DNA of 33,725 bases from Muribaculaceae bacterium (GCA_017449785.1 JAFTFA010000118.1:1-33725), one strand, 5' to 3'; shown: positions 12,440 to 22,337, counted from the stretch's first letter. Numbers and translations: made by a program. The notes: generated from the letters alone by a model not told the origin.

Positions 12440-14104
12440 TTACATGCCGATGGATTTGACCTGGGCCTCGAAGGTGGTGCGGTCGCCCAGGGCGCCGTTC
12501 TTGATCTTGGCGCGGTAGTTGTAGATCGTGTTGACCGAGTAGTGGAGAAACTCGGCGATGCGGCTACTGTCCTCGATGCCGAGGCGGATGAGGGCGAAGA
12601 TGCGGATGTCGGTGTTGAGGGTGCCGGGGTCGGGCAGGGTGATGCGGCACTCGGGACGCAGCAGGGCATTGAAGTCGTTGACGAAGTTTGGGAAGATGTG
12701 CAGGAAGGTGCTGTCAAACATGTCGTAGAGTTCGGCCAGATTCTTGTCGCGCAGCTCGCTGTCGCCGGTGAAGCGGTAGAGGGCGTCCAGGTCCTTGCTC
12801 TTGACCATCTTGTTGACGCGCTTGCGCATCTCGTCGATGCGGTCGATGTAGAATGAGCACAGGTGGATGAAGCGGCCGACGTACTCGTCCTTGACACGGT
12901 TGGACTCGTTGAGTTGCAGGTTGGTCTCGCGCAGCTGGCTATTCAGGTCCGATAGCTGGCTGTTGAGCTGTGCCAGCTGTGTGTTGCTGGTGCTGAGCTC
13001 GTTGCGGGCGCGGGACAACTTCTTGCGCTGGCTGTTGCTGTAGAAGAGGATGACCAGGAACAGGGCGGCCAGCAGGCTGGACACGATGGCCAGGACAAGC
13101 AGCAGGCGGTTGGCCCGCTCGAGGGATGCCTCGTAGTTGTCACTGATGGCGGTCAAGACGGGTGAAATCTGGTTGTTGCGTTTCAAGGTGTTGAACTTGT
13201 TGGCGCACTGCCAGGCAAAGCGGATGTAACGGTAGGCGCGCTCGATGTCGCCGTCGGCCATGAGCATGTTGGCCAGCTCCCACATCGCGCCCTGGTCCAT
13301 GATGGCGTTCTTGACATCGCTCAGTGCCGACTGGGTGACCCAGTAGCGTGTCTGGACCGAGTCGCCGAGCAGCCTGTAGTCCAGGTGGCGGTAGAAGGCG
13401 ACGATGGCATACTCATGGGACCCCTCGGTGACCTGCTTGAGGCGCAGGTCGTTGTAGCGGAGGGCTCCCTGGGCGTCCTGGGCACCATAGCGCTCGAGCT
13501 CCTTGAACTGCAGCACCTCGTCGCTAGTGAGGCTGGTCGTGTCGATAAACCGGTTGAAGTAGTCACGCTTGGCGTAGTAGGCTTGTTGCTGGCGCGGCAC
13601 CTTGCAGTAGTAGGCCATCTCGTTGTACAGGTGGGACAGTGTGCCGTAGTAGCGGTGCTTGTTTCTGGAGTCGCCGATGCGCTTCTCGTCAAGGTCGTTG
13701 AGGATGTCCACTGCCTCGTGATACATTCCTGTCTCGGAGCACTGGTAGGCGAGCAGCAGCATGCACTCGTCGGCAGCGGTCTGGTCTCCCAATTGTTCGG
13801 CCAGGCTGATGCAGCGGCCGATGTAGTAGATGGCCGAGTCGTTCATGTAGGGCTGATACTCGTCATACAGGTGGCGGCACATCTCGAACTGTGCCTTGGC
13901 GTCCTGGGTCACTTCGAGTGCTGTCTTGTACTTCGAGATGCGGTCTTCGCGTTCCTGTACATACTGGTCGGTGTGCTTGATGGCCTCATCCAGCTGGTGG
14001 TATATGAGTTCAAGGTCGATTTTCTCGGCCCGCAGGTGACCCGAGGGCATCAGAGCCGACAGGACCATCGTTATCATCATGTAAAATAGGCGGCATTTCA
14101 TCAT
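12440..14104 (-). CDS. Membrane-spanning TPR/coiled-coil/HTH regulator of the PUL
   Basis: The 554-residue protein starts at MMKCRLF; a −7 box at 14132–14139 places the transcript start after the only earlier ATG (14134). An N-terminal signal or anchor (~1–26) is followed by about 300 residues of TPR-like helices, predicted periplasmic. A transmembrane segment (~332–356) and a leucine-rich heptad coiled coil (QLAQLNSQLSDLNSQL, ~375–405) come next. A cytoplasmic region ends in a helix-turn-helix (DSSRIAEFLHYSVNTIYNYRAKIKN, near 512–536). This layout matches Bacteroidota PUL regulators with a DUF6377-like C-terminus, comparable in plan to SusR. It is neither a hybrid two-component protein nor an anti-sigma factor. 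It lies divergent to susC, so it probably senses a periplasmic glucan fragment and activates the operon. Confidence 0.8.
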   Translation of the reverse strand: MMKCRLFYMMITMVLSALMPSGHLRAEKIDLELIYHQLDEAIKHTDQYVQEREDRISKYKTALEVTQDAKAQFEMCRHLYDEYQPYMNDSAIYYIGRCISLAEQLGDQTAADECMLLLAYQCSETGMYHEAVDILNDLDEKRIGDSRNKHRYYGTLSHLYNEMAYYCKVPRQQQAYYAKRDYFNRFIDTTSLTSDEVLQFKELERYGAQDAQGALRYNDLRLKQVTEGSHEYAIVAFYRHLDYRLLGDSVQTRYWVTQSALSDVKNAIMDQGAMWELANMLMADGDIERAYRYIRFAWQCANKFNTLKRNNQISPVLTAISDNYEASLERANRLLLVLAIVSSLLAALFLVILFYSNSQRKKLSRARNELSTSNTQLAQLNSQLSDLNSQLRETNLQLNESNRVKDEYVGRFIHLCSFYIDRIDEMRKRVNKMVKSKDLDALYRFTGDSELRDKNLAELYDMFDSTFLHIFPNFVNDFNALLRPECRITLPDPGTLNTDIRIFALIRLGIEDSSRIAEFLHYSVNTIYNYRAKIKNGALGDRTTFEAQVKSIGM

Positions 14105-14131
14105 ATTCAGTGGTTGTGGAGCAATGCGCTG

Positions 14132-14139
14132 CAAAAGTA
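14132..14139 (-). promoter_or_regulatory. −7 element of the regulator gene promoter
   Basis: On the minus strand TACTTTTG (14139–14132) matches TAnnTTTG. A TTTG at 14166–14163 could be the −33 element, but its 23-bp spacer is long. The implied transcript start (~14125) lies before the ATG at 14104 and after the ATG at 14134, which decides the start codon. Confidence 0.5.
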
Positions 14140-14467
14140 AGGGTAAAAACCGTCATGGACAACAAAAATGGCCGATTTCTGCGATGAAACCGATGTTTTG
14201 GGCATTTTTGGTAGGACTATATTTTAACCACTTTTTAACTATTCGTTGAAAATTATAAGTGTATAATAATCAATGATTTATATTTATATGGTGGATAAAA
14301 TCATCCACTTTTTTGTTTTCGGGATGAACAATCCAGCCATTTATCATCTAAATTTGCGCCGCAACAGCTTCCTGATTGCCATGACCAACCTACTGCAAAG
14401 ATTACCATTGTATATTTTATAATGTGATAAACCAAATAACTTTTTTTAAACCAATAAACAATGTGAC
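14140..14467. promoter_or_regulatory. Divergent control region between PUL regulator and susC
   Basis: This AT-rich spacer holds no gene. It carries the back-to-back promoters of the regulator (14132–14139) and susC (14349–14356). It also has a small hairpin, GTGGAT (14291–14296) with ATCCAC (14303–14308), followed by six T's (14310–14314 region). The hairpin lies ~45 bp upstream of the susC −7 box, where an activator site or a terminator against upstream read-through would be expected. The regulator's binding site should be within this span. Confidence 0.5.
14349..14356 (+). promoter_or_regulatory. −7 element of the susC operon promoter
   Basis: TAAATTTG (14349–14356) matches TAnnTTTG. No TTTG lies at the normal −33 distance, which fits a promoter needing an activator. 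The leader to the ATG at 14468 would be about 105 nt. Confidence 0.5.
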
Positions 14468-17400
14468 ATGAAAGAGAAAAGATTACTTTCACTGTTATTG
14501 ACAATGATGTTGTCAATAGCGGCATTTGCACAGAGTCAGACCTTCACCGGTACCGTGGTTGATCCCAAAGGCGAGCCGGTGATCGGTGCCACGATTGTGC
14601 AAAAGGGCACGTCGAACACCACTGTGACTGACTTCGACGGCAATTTCTCCATCAACGCACCCGCTGGTGCCGAGTTGGAAATCACTTACGTGGGTTATGG
14701 CAAGCAGACCGTGCTTGCTGGTGACAACATGCACATCATCATTACCGAGGACGCAGAGATGCTCAACGAGGTGGTCGTGATCGGTTATGGCGTGCAGAAG
14801 AAGAGCGTCGTGACGGCCTCGATCGCCAAGGTCTCCTCGGAGGATCTTGCTGGTAAGACCCGCCTGCGTGCCGAGGATGCCCTGAAGGGTATGGCCGCCG
14901 GTGTCAATGTCACCTCATCTTCGGGTCAGCCTGGTTCCCAGTCGATGATCCGCGTTCGCGGTATCGGCACCATCAACGACTCCAATCCCCTCTACATCAT
15001 TGACGGCATGCCCACCGACCAGTATGGCATGGAGAGCGTCAACCCCAATGATATCGAGAGTATTGAGGTACTGAAGGATGCTGCCTCGGGTGCCATCTAC
15101 GGTGCACGTGCTGCCAACGGTGTCATCCTCGTGACCACCAAGAAGGGCAAGATGGGCCGTGCCAACGTGAGCTACAACTTCTCCTATGGCTGGCAGAGTG
15201 CCTGGAGAAAGCGTGACGTGACCGGTGCTACCGACTATGCCATCCTGCAGAACGAGCGCCGCGTGCAGAACGGTCTGGCTCCCCTCTATCAGGATCCCTA
15301 CAACCTGACCGATGCCAATGGCGACAAGATCGTGGGCTTCGGCACCAACTGGCAGGACCTGCTCTTCAACGACAACGCCCCCATCATGCAGCATGACGTG
15401 AGCGTGAGCGGTGCCTCCGAGAAGGTGAACTACTACCTCTCGCTGGGCTATTTCACCCAGGACGGTATCGTGGGCGGCAACTACGGCCAGTCCAACTATG
15501 ACCGCTTGACCATCCGCTCCAACAACCAGTTCAACATCCTGGATGCCACCAGCGAGCGCAACTTCCTCAACAAGGTTGACCTGGGTGCCAACCTCTCCTA
15601 CATGCGCGTTCACAACACGGGCATCGATGCCAACTCGACTTGGGGTTCACCCCTGGGTTCGGCCTTGTACCTGGCTCCCACGCTGCCCGTCGTGCTGAAG
15701 GGTGCCATCGCCGAGAGCATGATTGACCGCTATAGCTCCTATGACCTGTACAGGGACGCTGACGGCAATCCCTACACGATTCCCGGATTCATCGGCAGCT
15801 ACCAGGAGCAGAACAACCCCATCGCCATGATGCAGGGCACTCCCAACAAGAACTGGAGCCACAAGTTCATGCCCAAGTTCTCGATTGACCTGCAACTGTG
15901 GGATGCGTTGAAGTATCACTTCACCTACAGCGCCGAGCTCTCCTTCTGGGGCTACAGCGGAGCCACCAAGCAGGAGTACTACCTCTCGGGCAACAGCAAT
16001 GCCGACCACACCTCGGCCGTCTCGTTCAAGGGCAACAACAGCACCTGGCAGGTCGAGAACACGGTGACCTATGACAAGACCTTCGGCAAGCACACCATCG
16101 GCGTCGTGCTCGGCCAGAGTGCCTTGAAGTTCAAGGGCGACGAGCTGGGTGGTTCACACTGGTATCTCGTTAATCCCGACAAGCCCAGCATCAACTACAC
16201 CACCGGCGGCGATCTTGAGATTTCGACCGATGCCGACGGCAAGATGACCAGCGCCACGAGCCTCGTGGGCGTGTGGGGCGGCCCTTACACCGAGCACAGG
16301 CTGTCGTCACTGTTTGCCCGCGTGAGCTACAACTATGACGAGCGTTACATGTTCCAGGCCACTGTCCGTCGCGACGGTTCGAGCCGCTTCGGTGCCAACC
16401 ACAAGTATGGTATCTTCCCCTCGTTCTCGGTGGGCTGGAATATCATGAACGAGAAGTTCATGGAGGACCAGCGCGACTGGTTGAACAACATGAAGTTGCG
16501 CTTCAGCTGGGGTAAGAACGGTAACGATAACATCGGTGACTTTGCCTACACCACGCTGACCGCACTGGGTGGCACCAGCAACTACTACTTCGGCAAAACC
16601 GCGTCCCTGGTCTATGGCTCCAAGGCCAACCGCCTCGCCAATGAGGACCTCAAGTGGGAGGAGAGCGAGCAGACCGACCTGGGTATCGACTTCGGCTTCT
16701 GGAACAACAAGCTGACCTTCAGCTTCGATTACTACATCAAGAAGACCAACGGCATGATCATCGAGATGCCCATCCCGAGCTACGTCGGTGAGGCCCGCCC
16801 GCTGGCCAACGTCGGTGACATGGAGAACAGCGGCGTCGAGTTTGAGCTCGGTTATCGCTGGAATGTGTCGGACGTCCACTTTGCCTTGAAGGGCAACGCT
16901 TCCTACTTGAAAAACAAGCTCAAGAACCTGGGTAACGACACCGGCTTCCTGAATTATGGCATCAACCAGTTCAGCGACGGTGGCACGCGCGCCGAGAACG
17001 GCCAGCCCTTCCCCTTCTTCTACGGCTACAAGACCAATGGCATCCTGCAGAACAAGGCCGAGGCTGATGCCTACAACAGCATGTATGGCACGTCGTCCAA
17101 TCCTGGTGACTTCCGCTTTGTGGACACCAACGGTGACAACGTCATCAACAGCGACGACCGCACTAACATCGGCAACGGTGTGCCCGACTGGACCTTCGGT
17201 CTGACCTTCGACGTCGATTGGAAGGGCTTTGACCTTGGCGTCTTCTTCCAGGGCGTGAGCGGTGCCGACGTGTTTGACGCCACCTACCGCCAGGACGTGG
17301 CATCGGGTAACTATCCCACCTGGGTGCTCCAGCGCTGGACCGGTGAGGGCACCAGCAACACCGTGCCCACCCTGGGTGACTCCAAGAACTGGGTTGTCAG

Positions 17401-17656
17401 CGACATGTACATCCAGGACGGCAGCTACCTGCGCCTGAAGAACATCACCCTGGGTTACACCCTGAATCCCCGCCTGACGAGCAAGGTCGGCATCAGCCGC
17501 CTGCGCGTTTATGGCCGTGCCGAGAACCTCTTTACCTGGACCAAGTACTGGGGCTTCGATCCCGAGATCGGTTCTGGTTCCACCAGCCTGGGAGTAGACT
17601 ACGGTATCTACCCGCAGGCCCGCACCTACACTGTCGGATTAAACGTCTCATTCTAA
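14468..17656 (+). CDS. SusC-type TonB-dependent outer-membrane glycan transporter
   Basis: The 1062-residue precursor has a signal peptide (1–~21, ending AAFA). The mature N-terminus is a carboxypeptidase-regulatory-like domain (FTGTVVDPKGEPVIGATIVQ…, ~24–95). A TonB-box region follows (LNEVVVIGYG, ~97–107), then a plug domain with IRVRGIGTINDSNPLYIIDG and VLKDAASGAIYGARAANGVI. A 22-strand-type barrel ends in the aromatic terminus GLNVSF. The length is normal for the SusC family. The protein forms the channel through which oligosaccharides captured by SusD enter the periplasm, powered by TonB-ExbBD. It is the first gene of the operon; susD follows after 23 bp. Confidence 0.97.
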   Translation: MKEKRLLSLLLTMMLSIAAFAQSQTFTGTVVDPKGEPVIGATIVQKGTSNTTVTDFDGNFSINAPAGAELEITYVGYGKQTVLAGDNMHIIITEDAEMLNEVVVIGYGVQKKSVVTASIAKVSSEDLAGKTRLRAEDALKGMAAGVNVTSSSGQPGSQSMIRVRGIGTINDSNPLYIIDGMPTDQYGMESVNPNDIESIEVLKDAASGAIYGARAANGVILVTTKKGKMGRANVSYNFSYGWQSAWRKRDVTGATDYAILQNERRVQNGLAPLYQDPYNLTDANGDKIVGFGTNWQDLLFNDNAPIMQHDVSVSGASEKVNYYLSLGYFTQDGIVGGNYGQSNYDRLTIRSNNQFNILDATSERNFLNKVDLGANLSYMRVHNTGIDANSTWGSPLGSALYLAPTLPVVLKGAIAESMIDRYSSYDLYRDADGNPYTIPGFIGSYQEQNNPIAMMQGTPNKNWSHKFMPKFSIDLQLWDALKYHFTYSAELSFWGYSGATKQEYYLSGNSNADHTSAVSFKGNNSTWQVENTVTYDKTFGKHTIGVVLGQSALKFKGDELGGSHWYLVNPDKPSINYTTGGDLEISTDADGKMTSATSLVGVWGGPYTEHRLSSLFARVSYNYDERYMFQATVRRDGSSRFGANHKYGIFPSFSVGWNIMNEKFMEDQRDWLNNMKLRFSWGKNGNDNIGDFAYTTLTALGGTSNYYFGKTASLVYGSKANRLANEDLKWEESEQTDLGIDFGFWNNKLTFSFDYYIKKTNGMIIEMPIPSYVGEARPLANVGDMENSGVEFELGYRWNVSDVHFALKGNASYLKNKLKNLGNDTGFLNYGINQFSDGGTRAENGQPFPFFYGYKTNGILQNKAEADAYNSMYGTSSNPGDFRFVDTNGDNVINSDDRTNIGNGVPDWTFGLTFDVDWKGFDLGVFFQGVSGADVFDATYRQDVASGNYPTWVLQRWTGEGTSNTVPTLGDSKNWVVSDMYIQDGSYLRLKNITLGYTLNPRLTSKVGISRLRVYGRAENLFTWTKYWGFDPEIGSGSTSLGVDYGIYPQARTYTVGLNVSF

Positions 17657-17679
17657 CAATCCAATAAAGAATTATCAAT

Positions 17680-19218
17680 ATGAAAAAGCATATTTTTATC
17701 CTTTCAGGCCTGTGTGCAGCATGTCTTGCACTGACGTCCTGTAGCGACGATTTTCTTGAGGTGAAGAACCCGACGGGCGAGCCTCTTGAGGAATACTATA
17801 CCACCGAGGAGACTCTCAACGAGGCCCTCACGTCGGCCTATGCACCCCTGCATTGGCCCGACTGGGATAACGCAGCCTACAACGACCTCACCATCGACGG
17901 CGAGATCATGGGCGACAACTTCTGGGTAGGCGGTAGCGACAACACCGACAACCAGCACTGGCACCGTCTGTTCAACTTCGAGGCCGACGGCAACAACACC
18001 CTCGCCACCCTGTGGGGCGACTTCTACAGCGGCATCAAGCGTTGCAACGATGCCATCAAGTATGCGTCATGGCCCGGTGAAGCCAGCGAGAGTTTCCGTC
18101 GTTCGATGGAAATGCAGGCCCGCCTGTTGCGCGTGTACTACTACAATATCCTGTGGCACTACTACGGCAATGTACCCTTCTACCTGGAGAACCTCTCGCA
18201 GCCCTACACTGCCCCGCAGATGACGGCCGATGAGATTTACAACCAGCTGTTGCCCGAGCTCGAGGAGATCATCGCCTCCAACGTGCTTCCCATGCGCTGG
18301 CCGACCGCCGAGAGCGGCCGCGTGAGCCAGGCGTTTGCCTACATGCTCTATGCCGAGATGGTCATGTACCAGAACGACAACGCGCGTTATGCCACTGCCC
18401 TGGGCTACATGAAGCAGATTATTGCCGACTCTAACTACTCGCTCAATCCCAGCTTCCATGACCTGTGGCAGGAGAGTGGCGAGTGGTGTGCCGAGAGCAT
18501 CTTCGAGATCAACTACAACGACGATCAGGCCCAGCGTGACTGGGGCGCTGCCGCGATGAACGCCGGTGGCACCGTGTTCCCCACCCTGTGCGCACCCAAC
18601 GGCTGGGGCGGCGGTGAAGGCTGGGACAGCGGCGCCGACGGCTGGGGCTTCCTGCCCATGCGTGTCGAGACCTACAACATGTACAGCGAGAAAGACCAGC
18701 GTCGTGACGTCACCTGCTGGGACGTTCGTGGCTACAGCTACACCGAGCGCTATCAGGACACCCACATTTGGCATGGTAAGTATCGTCCGCAGTCCGAGAA
18801 CAATAAGGACTGCCCCACCTCCAAGAACCTGAACTATAACAACAACAAGCGCATCTACCGCTATGCCGAGACCCTGCTCAACGCTGCCGAGCTGATTCTC
18901 CAGACCGGAGGCAGTGCCGCCGAGGCTGCCGGCTATGTGAACCAGGTTCGCAACCGCGCCGGACTCGACAACTTGACCAACGTCACCATCGATGACATCT
19001 TCAACGAGCGTCATCTGGAATTCTGCGGCGAGGGCAAGCGCTACTTTGACCTCGTGCGTGCCGAGGGCATTGCCGGTGCCACCCAGAAGGCTTCGACCGT
19101 ACTCGTCCCCGACAGCTACGGCTACCGCACCAACTCGTGGACGCCCAGCAAGAAGTACATCCCTCTGGCACAGAGCGAGCTCGATGCTGACCCCACTCTG
19201 GTACAGAATAAATATTAA
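17680..19218 (+). CDS. SusD-type surface glycan-binding lipoprotein
   Basis: The 512-residue protein has a lipobox LTSC with C21, followed by SDD, an acidic surface-export signal of Bacteroidota lipoproteins. The N-terminal text DDFLEVKNPTGEPLEEYYTTEE, helical TPR-like pairs, and a C-terminal RYAETLLNAAELILQ…VNQVRNRAGL … NERHLEFCGEGKRYFDLVR are hallmark SusD/RagB features. It forms the lid over the SusC barrel and gives substrate selectivity. It is co-transcribed with susC and with the next lipoprotein (25-bp gap). Confidence 0.97.
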   Translation: MKKHIFILSGLCAACLALTSCSDDFLEVKNPTGEPLEEYYTTEETLNEALTSAYAPLHWPDWDNAAYNDLTIDGEIMGDNFWVGGSDNTDNQHWHRLFNFEADGNNTLATLWGDFYSGIKRCNDAIKYASWPGEASESFRRSMEMQARLLRVYYYNILWHYYGNVPFYLENLSQPYTAPQMTADEIYNQLLPELEEIIASNVLPMRWPTAESGRVSQAFAYMLYAEMVMYQNDNARYATALGYMKQIIADSNYSLNPSFHDLWQESGEWCAESIFEINYNDDQAQRDWGAAAMNAGGTVFPTLCAPNGWGGGEGWDSGADGWGFLPMRVETYNMYSEKDQRRDVTCWDVRGYSYTERYQDTHIWHGKYRPQSENNKDCPTSKNLNYNNNKRIYRYAETLLNAAELILQTGGSAAEAAGYVNQVRNRAGLDNLTNVTIDDIFNERHLEFCGEGKRYFDLVRAEGIAGATQKASTVLVPDSYGYRTNSWTPSKKYIPLAQSELDADPTLVQNKY

Positions 19219-19243
19219 TAATCACTAATTTGGAGATAAAATT

Positions 19244-21172
19244 ATGATTACCAAGATAAATAAAACATTAGCAATCATCAGTTATTGCTTACTGGCTATC
19301 GGTTTCACCGCCTGCTCGCCCGACGAGTTCAATGGCGCAGACCCCGACGGCCTCCCCACGGTGAGCGGCGTGGACTTCCAGGTCAATGTTGACCAGGAGA
19401 CCAACCAGATGACGGCCAGCTACACTCCGGAGCCCGGCACCTATCCCATCTGGATCCTTGACGGTACGTCCTATTCTACCCTGCAGGATGTGGGTTACAA
19501 GAATAACGAGGCTGGTACCCACACGATTGAGCTGCGTCTGGGTAACCGCAATGGCATCAGCCAGACCGGTATCAAGAAGGAATACACCTTCAACGAGTCC
19601 AAGATCGATTACACCAACGACTTCCGCCGCATTACCGAGAAGGAGTGGCGCATCGACTACAGCGAGGTGGCCCACCTGGCCTGCGGTCCTGCCGGAACGG
19701 CAGGCACCGGCTGGTGGTCGGCAAGTGCTGGAGAAAAGAAGGACTTTGGCGTCTATGACGACCGCATCACCTTCACGGCCGACAACCGCAAGGGTGGCAC
19801 CTTCAACTACAATGCCGGTGAGGACGGTTTGACCTATGTCAACACCGGTACGACCAAGTGGGGCCACCAGGATGCCGACTGGGATGCCGTGATCGGTAAC
19901 CAGAGCGCCGCTTGGAGCTTTGAGGTCTATGACTGGGAGGATGCCGACGGCAACGTCACCCCGCAGACCTATATCCAGCTCGCAGCCAACACGGCCTTCC
20001 CCTACATCAGCTCTGATGCCCAGTACGAGAACCCCAAGTTCCGCATCGAGACCTTGACGGCCAAGAAGATGGTCCTCGTCTATGATGCTCCCGACCGCGG
20101 CATCGCTTGGCGATTCATCTTCACCAGCGAGGAGGAAGAGAAGGGCTTCGTCGGCTTTGATCCCAACAGTGACTTCAACATGTGGAAGAACGTGGACTAC
20201 AACATGTTCTACTACTATGCTCCTGGCTGGGCCCAGATTGCTGACCCGGGATTTGTGGACAATGGCAATGACTACACCATCACCCTGCCCGAGGCTACTA
20301 CCGACCAGTGGCAGGCCCAGGTAGCATTCAAGACCACCAACATCTCGACCTCGGCAGCCCACAACTATGACTTCTCTTGCATCATCAACAGTGACAAGGA
20401 CCTGAATGGTGCTACCGTGAAGCTCGTGATGGACGGCGATGACAATGTGTTCTACTTTGCCGACCGCATCGACCTCAAGGCCGGTGAGGACTACATCTTC
20501 TGGAAGAGCGACATGCCCGGTATCGACATGGAGCGCGTGAACCTGTTCTTCGACTTTGGCGGTTGCCAGGCCGGAACCACCGTCAACATCTCGAGCGTCG
20601 TCCTCAAGGACCATGCCAACGATGACGGCACCGTGCTGCCCGTCACCCCCGATGAGCCCGCTGTTGAGTGGGTGGACGTGAACTCGCCCGACAACCTGGG
20701 TGCCGGTTTCAACACGGTTGGCACGATGACCTTCTGGTGGGCCGATGCCGGCTGGCAGCAGATTGCCGACCCGGGCTTCTCCTATGCCAACGGTGTATAT
20801 ACCATCACGGCCAACGATGCCACGGCGTCGGAGTGGCAGGCCCAGTGCGCCATCACCGGCGTGCCCATGCTCATCGAGAAGGGCCAGGCCTATGACGTGC
20901 GTGTCACCGTTACCACTAACATGGAGCTGGGTCGCGCCACCGTCAAGGTCAATAAGGATCCTGACGTGACCAACGATCCCAACACGCTGTGCTACAAGGG
21001 TGACTTTGCCCTCGAGGATGGCGAGAACGTGCTCCAGTTCATCGGCGTGGTAGCCAAGAATGGGGCCGAGGAGATCGAGTTTGACCAGGCCAAGTTCATC
21101 TTGGACTTCGGCGGCTGCCCCGCAGGATTTGAGGCCAAGGTCAGCGACATCATTATCCAGAAGCATAAGTGA
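19244..21172 (+). CDS. SusE-position surface glycan-binding lipoprotein (SGBP-B type) with duplicated domain
   Basis: This is a 642-residue lipoprotein (lipobox FTAC, C24, then SPDE). After an Ig/PKD-like N-terminal domain (~40–120) and a beta-rich middle, it has two copies of the same ~155-residue module. Copy 1 (~306–458) reads YYAPGWAQIADPGF … TDQWQAQV … FDFGGCQAGT; copy 2 (~482–640) reads WWADAGWQQIADPGF … SEWQAQC … LDFGGCPAG. Each copy resembles a jelly-roll carbohydrate-binding module with several exposed Trp/Tyr. Position after susD and surface lipidation indicate that it captures long glucan at the cell surface alongside SusD and GH16. The exact CBM family cannot be read by eye. Confidence 0.85.
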   Translation: MITKINKTLAIISYCLLAIGFTACSPDEFNGADPDGLPTVSGVDFQVNVDQETNQMTASYTPEPGTYPIWILDGTSYSTLQDVGYKNNEAGTHTIELRLGNRNGISQTGIKKEYTFNESKIDYTNDFRRITEKEWRIDYSEVAHLACGPAGTAGTGWWSASAGEKKDFGVYDDRITFTADNRKGGTFNYNAGEDGLTYVNTGTTKWGHQDADWDAVIGNQSAAWSFEVYDWEDADGNVTPQTYIQLAANTAFPYISSDAQYENPKFRIETLTAKKMVLVYDAPDRGIAWRFIFTSEEEEKGFVGFDPNSDFNMWKNVDYNMFYYYAPGWAQIADPGFVDNGNDYTITLPEATTDQWQAQVAFKTTNISTSAAHNYDFSCIINSDKDLNGATVKLVMDGDDNVFYFADRIDLKAGEDYIFWKSDMPGIDMERVNLFFDFGGCQAGTTVNISSVVLKDHANDDGTVLPVTPDEPAVEWVDVNSPDNLGAGFNTVGTMTFWWADAGWQQIADPGFSYANGVYTITANDATASEWQAQCAITGVPMLIEKGQAYDVRVTVTTNMELGRATVKVNKDPDVTNDPNTLCYKGDFALEDGENVLQFIGVVAKNGAEEIEFDQAKFILDFGGCPAGFEAKVSDIIIQKHK

Positions 21173-21187
21173 GAATAATTTTTCAAG

Positions 21188-22312
21188 ATGAAAAGATTCA
21201 TGCTTTATACATTATTGCTTTCTCTCACCGTAGCCCTCTGGGGCTGCGGTGGAGATGGCAAGGATGAGCCCCAGCCGTCCAAGGTGTCCATCACCGTCTC
21301 GCAGGAGAATATCACCGTTCCTGCCGATGGCGGCACTTACTCCATCACCGTCACCACGACGGGCAAGGAGTGGGGTGCCTATGCCGACCAGGACTTCATC
21401 GTCATCGACACCAAGAACACCACTTCACAGTCGGGCTCGATGACGGTCACGGTGGCTGCTAACCCCACGACCGATGGCCGCACCGGCAATATCAACATCA
21501 TGTCGGGCTCGGCCCGCCAGACCATCACCGTCACACAGGCCGCCGCCGACCAGGCCGCCTATTATGCCCCCGAGGGCTACAAGCTCGTGTGGCACGATGA
21601 GTTTGACAAGGGCTCGGAACTGAATGCCGATGACTGGACCCACGAGGTGCAGGGCAGCGGTTGGGTAAATAACGAGTTGCAGAACTATGTGAACCACAAG
21701 ACCCCCGACGGCAAACTCGTCACCGAGGTCAGGAACGGTCAACTGCGCATCACGGCACTCAAGGAGAACGGCAAGGTGTATTCCGGTCGCGTCTATGCCA
21801 AGGTCAACGAGGGCTGGCAGCACGGCTACTTCGAGGCCAGCATCAAGTTGCCTTCGGGCAAGGGTACGTGGCCTGCCTTCTGGATGATGCCCGTCGGCAA
21901 TAACTGGTCGACCAATCCATGGCCCATGTGCGGCGAGATCGACATCATGGAGGAAGTGGGCGTTGTGCCCAATGAGGTGTCGTCGAGCATCCACACGCAG
22001 GACTACAACCACACCAAGAACACCCAGAAGACCCACAAGATGACCATCGACAATGCCGAGGGCGAGTTCCACACCTACGCTCTGCTCTGGACTGCCGACG
22101 AGATGACCACCTATGTGGACGGCAAGGTGCAGTTGAATGTGAAAAAGTCTGATCTGGGATCGGGTCATAACCAGTGGCCCTTCCACTATCCGTTCTACCT
22201 GATACTGAACCTCGCTTGGGGTGGCGACTGGGGTGGCATGCAAGGCGTTGACGAGAATGCGTTGCCTGTGACGATGGAAGTGGACTACGTGCGCGTGTTC
22301 CAGAAGAACTAA
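21188..22312 (+). CDS. Surface endo-beta-glucanase: BACON–GH16 lipoprotein
   Basis: This 374-residue lipoprotein has a lipobox ending in C20 followed by GGDGKDE. A BACON domain occupies ~32–118 (VSITVSQENITVPADGGTYS). The GH16 domain runs from ~130: LVWHDEFDKG, NNELQNY, WPAFWMMP, and the catalytic EIDIMEEVG, with E250 as nucleophile, D252, and E255 as acid/base. The EIDxxE spacing is that of the laminarinase/lichenase-like branch acting on beta-1,3 or mixed beta-1,3-1,4 glucans. It would make the first endo-cut outside the cell and feed SusC/D. It is co-transcribed, with gaps of 15 and 25 bp to its neighbours. Confidence 0.93.
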   Translation: MKRFMLYTLLLSLTVALWGCGGDGKDEPQPSKVSITVSQENITVPADGGTYSITVTTTGKEWGAYADQDFIVIDTKNTTSQSGSMTVTVAANPTTDGRTGNINIMSGSARQTITVTQAAADQAAYYAPEGYKLVWHDEFDKGSELNADDWTHEVQGSGWVNNELQNYVNHKTPDGKLVTEVRNGQLRITALKENGKVYSGRVYAKVNEGWQHGYFEASIKLPSGKGTWPAFWMMPVGNNWSTNPWPMCGEIDIMEEVGVVPNEVSSSIHTQDYNHTKNTQKTHKMTIDNAEGEFHTYALLWTADEMTTYVDGKVQLNVKKSDLGSGHNQWPFHYPFYLILNLAWGGDWGGMQGVDENALPVTMEVDYVRVFQKN

Positions 22313-22337
22313 CGCTATTTAACACCTGAATGACTCT

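Noticed and set aside
19289..21166. 625-codon open frame on the minus strand, antisense to the SGBP gene
   Set aside because: It mirrors the whole sense gene. The strong G/C third-position bias removes antisense stops, and the product is a low-complexity Val/Leu/Gly/His mix with no domain or signal, while the sense frame is a clear lipoprotein in an operon.
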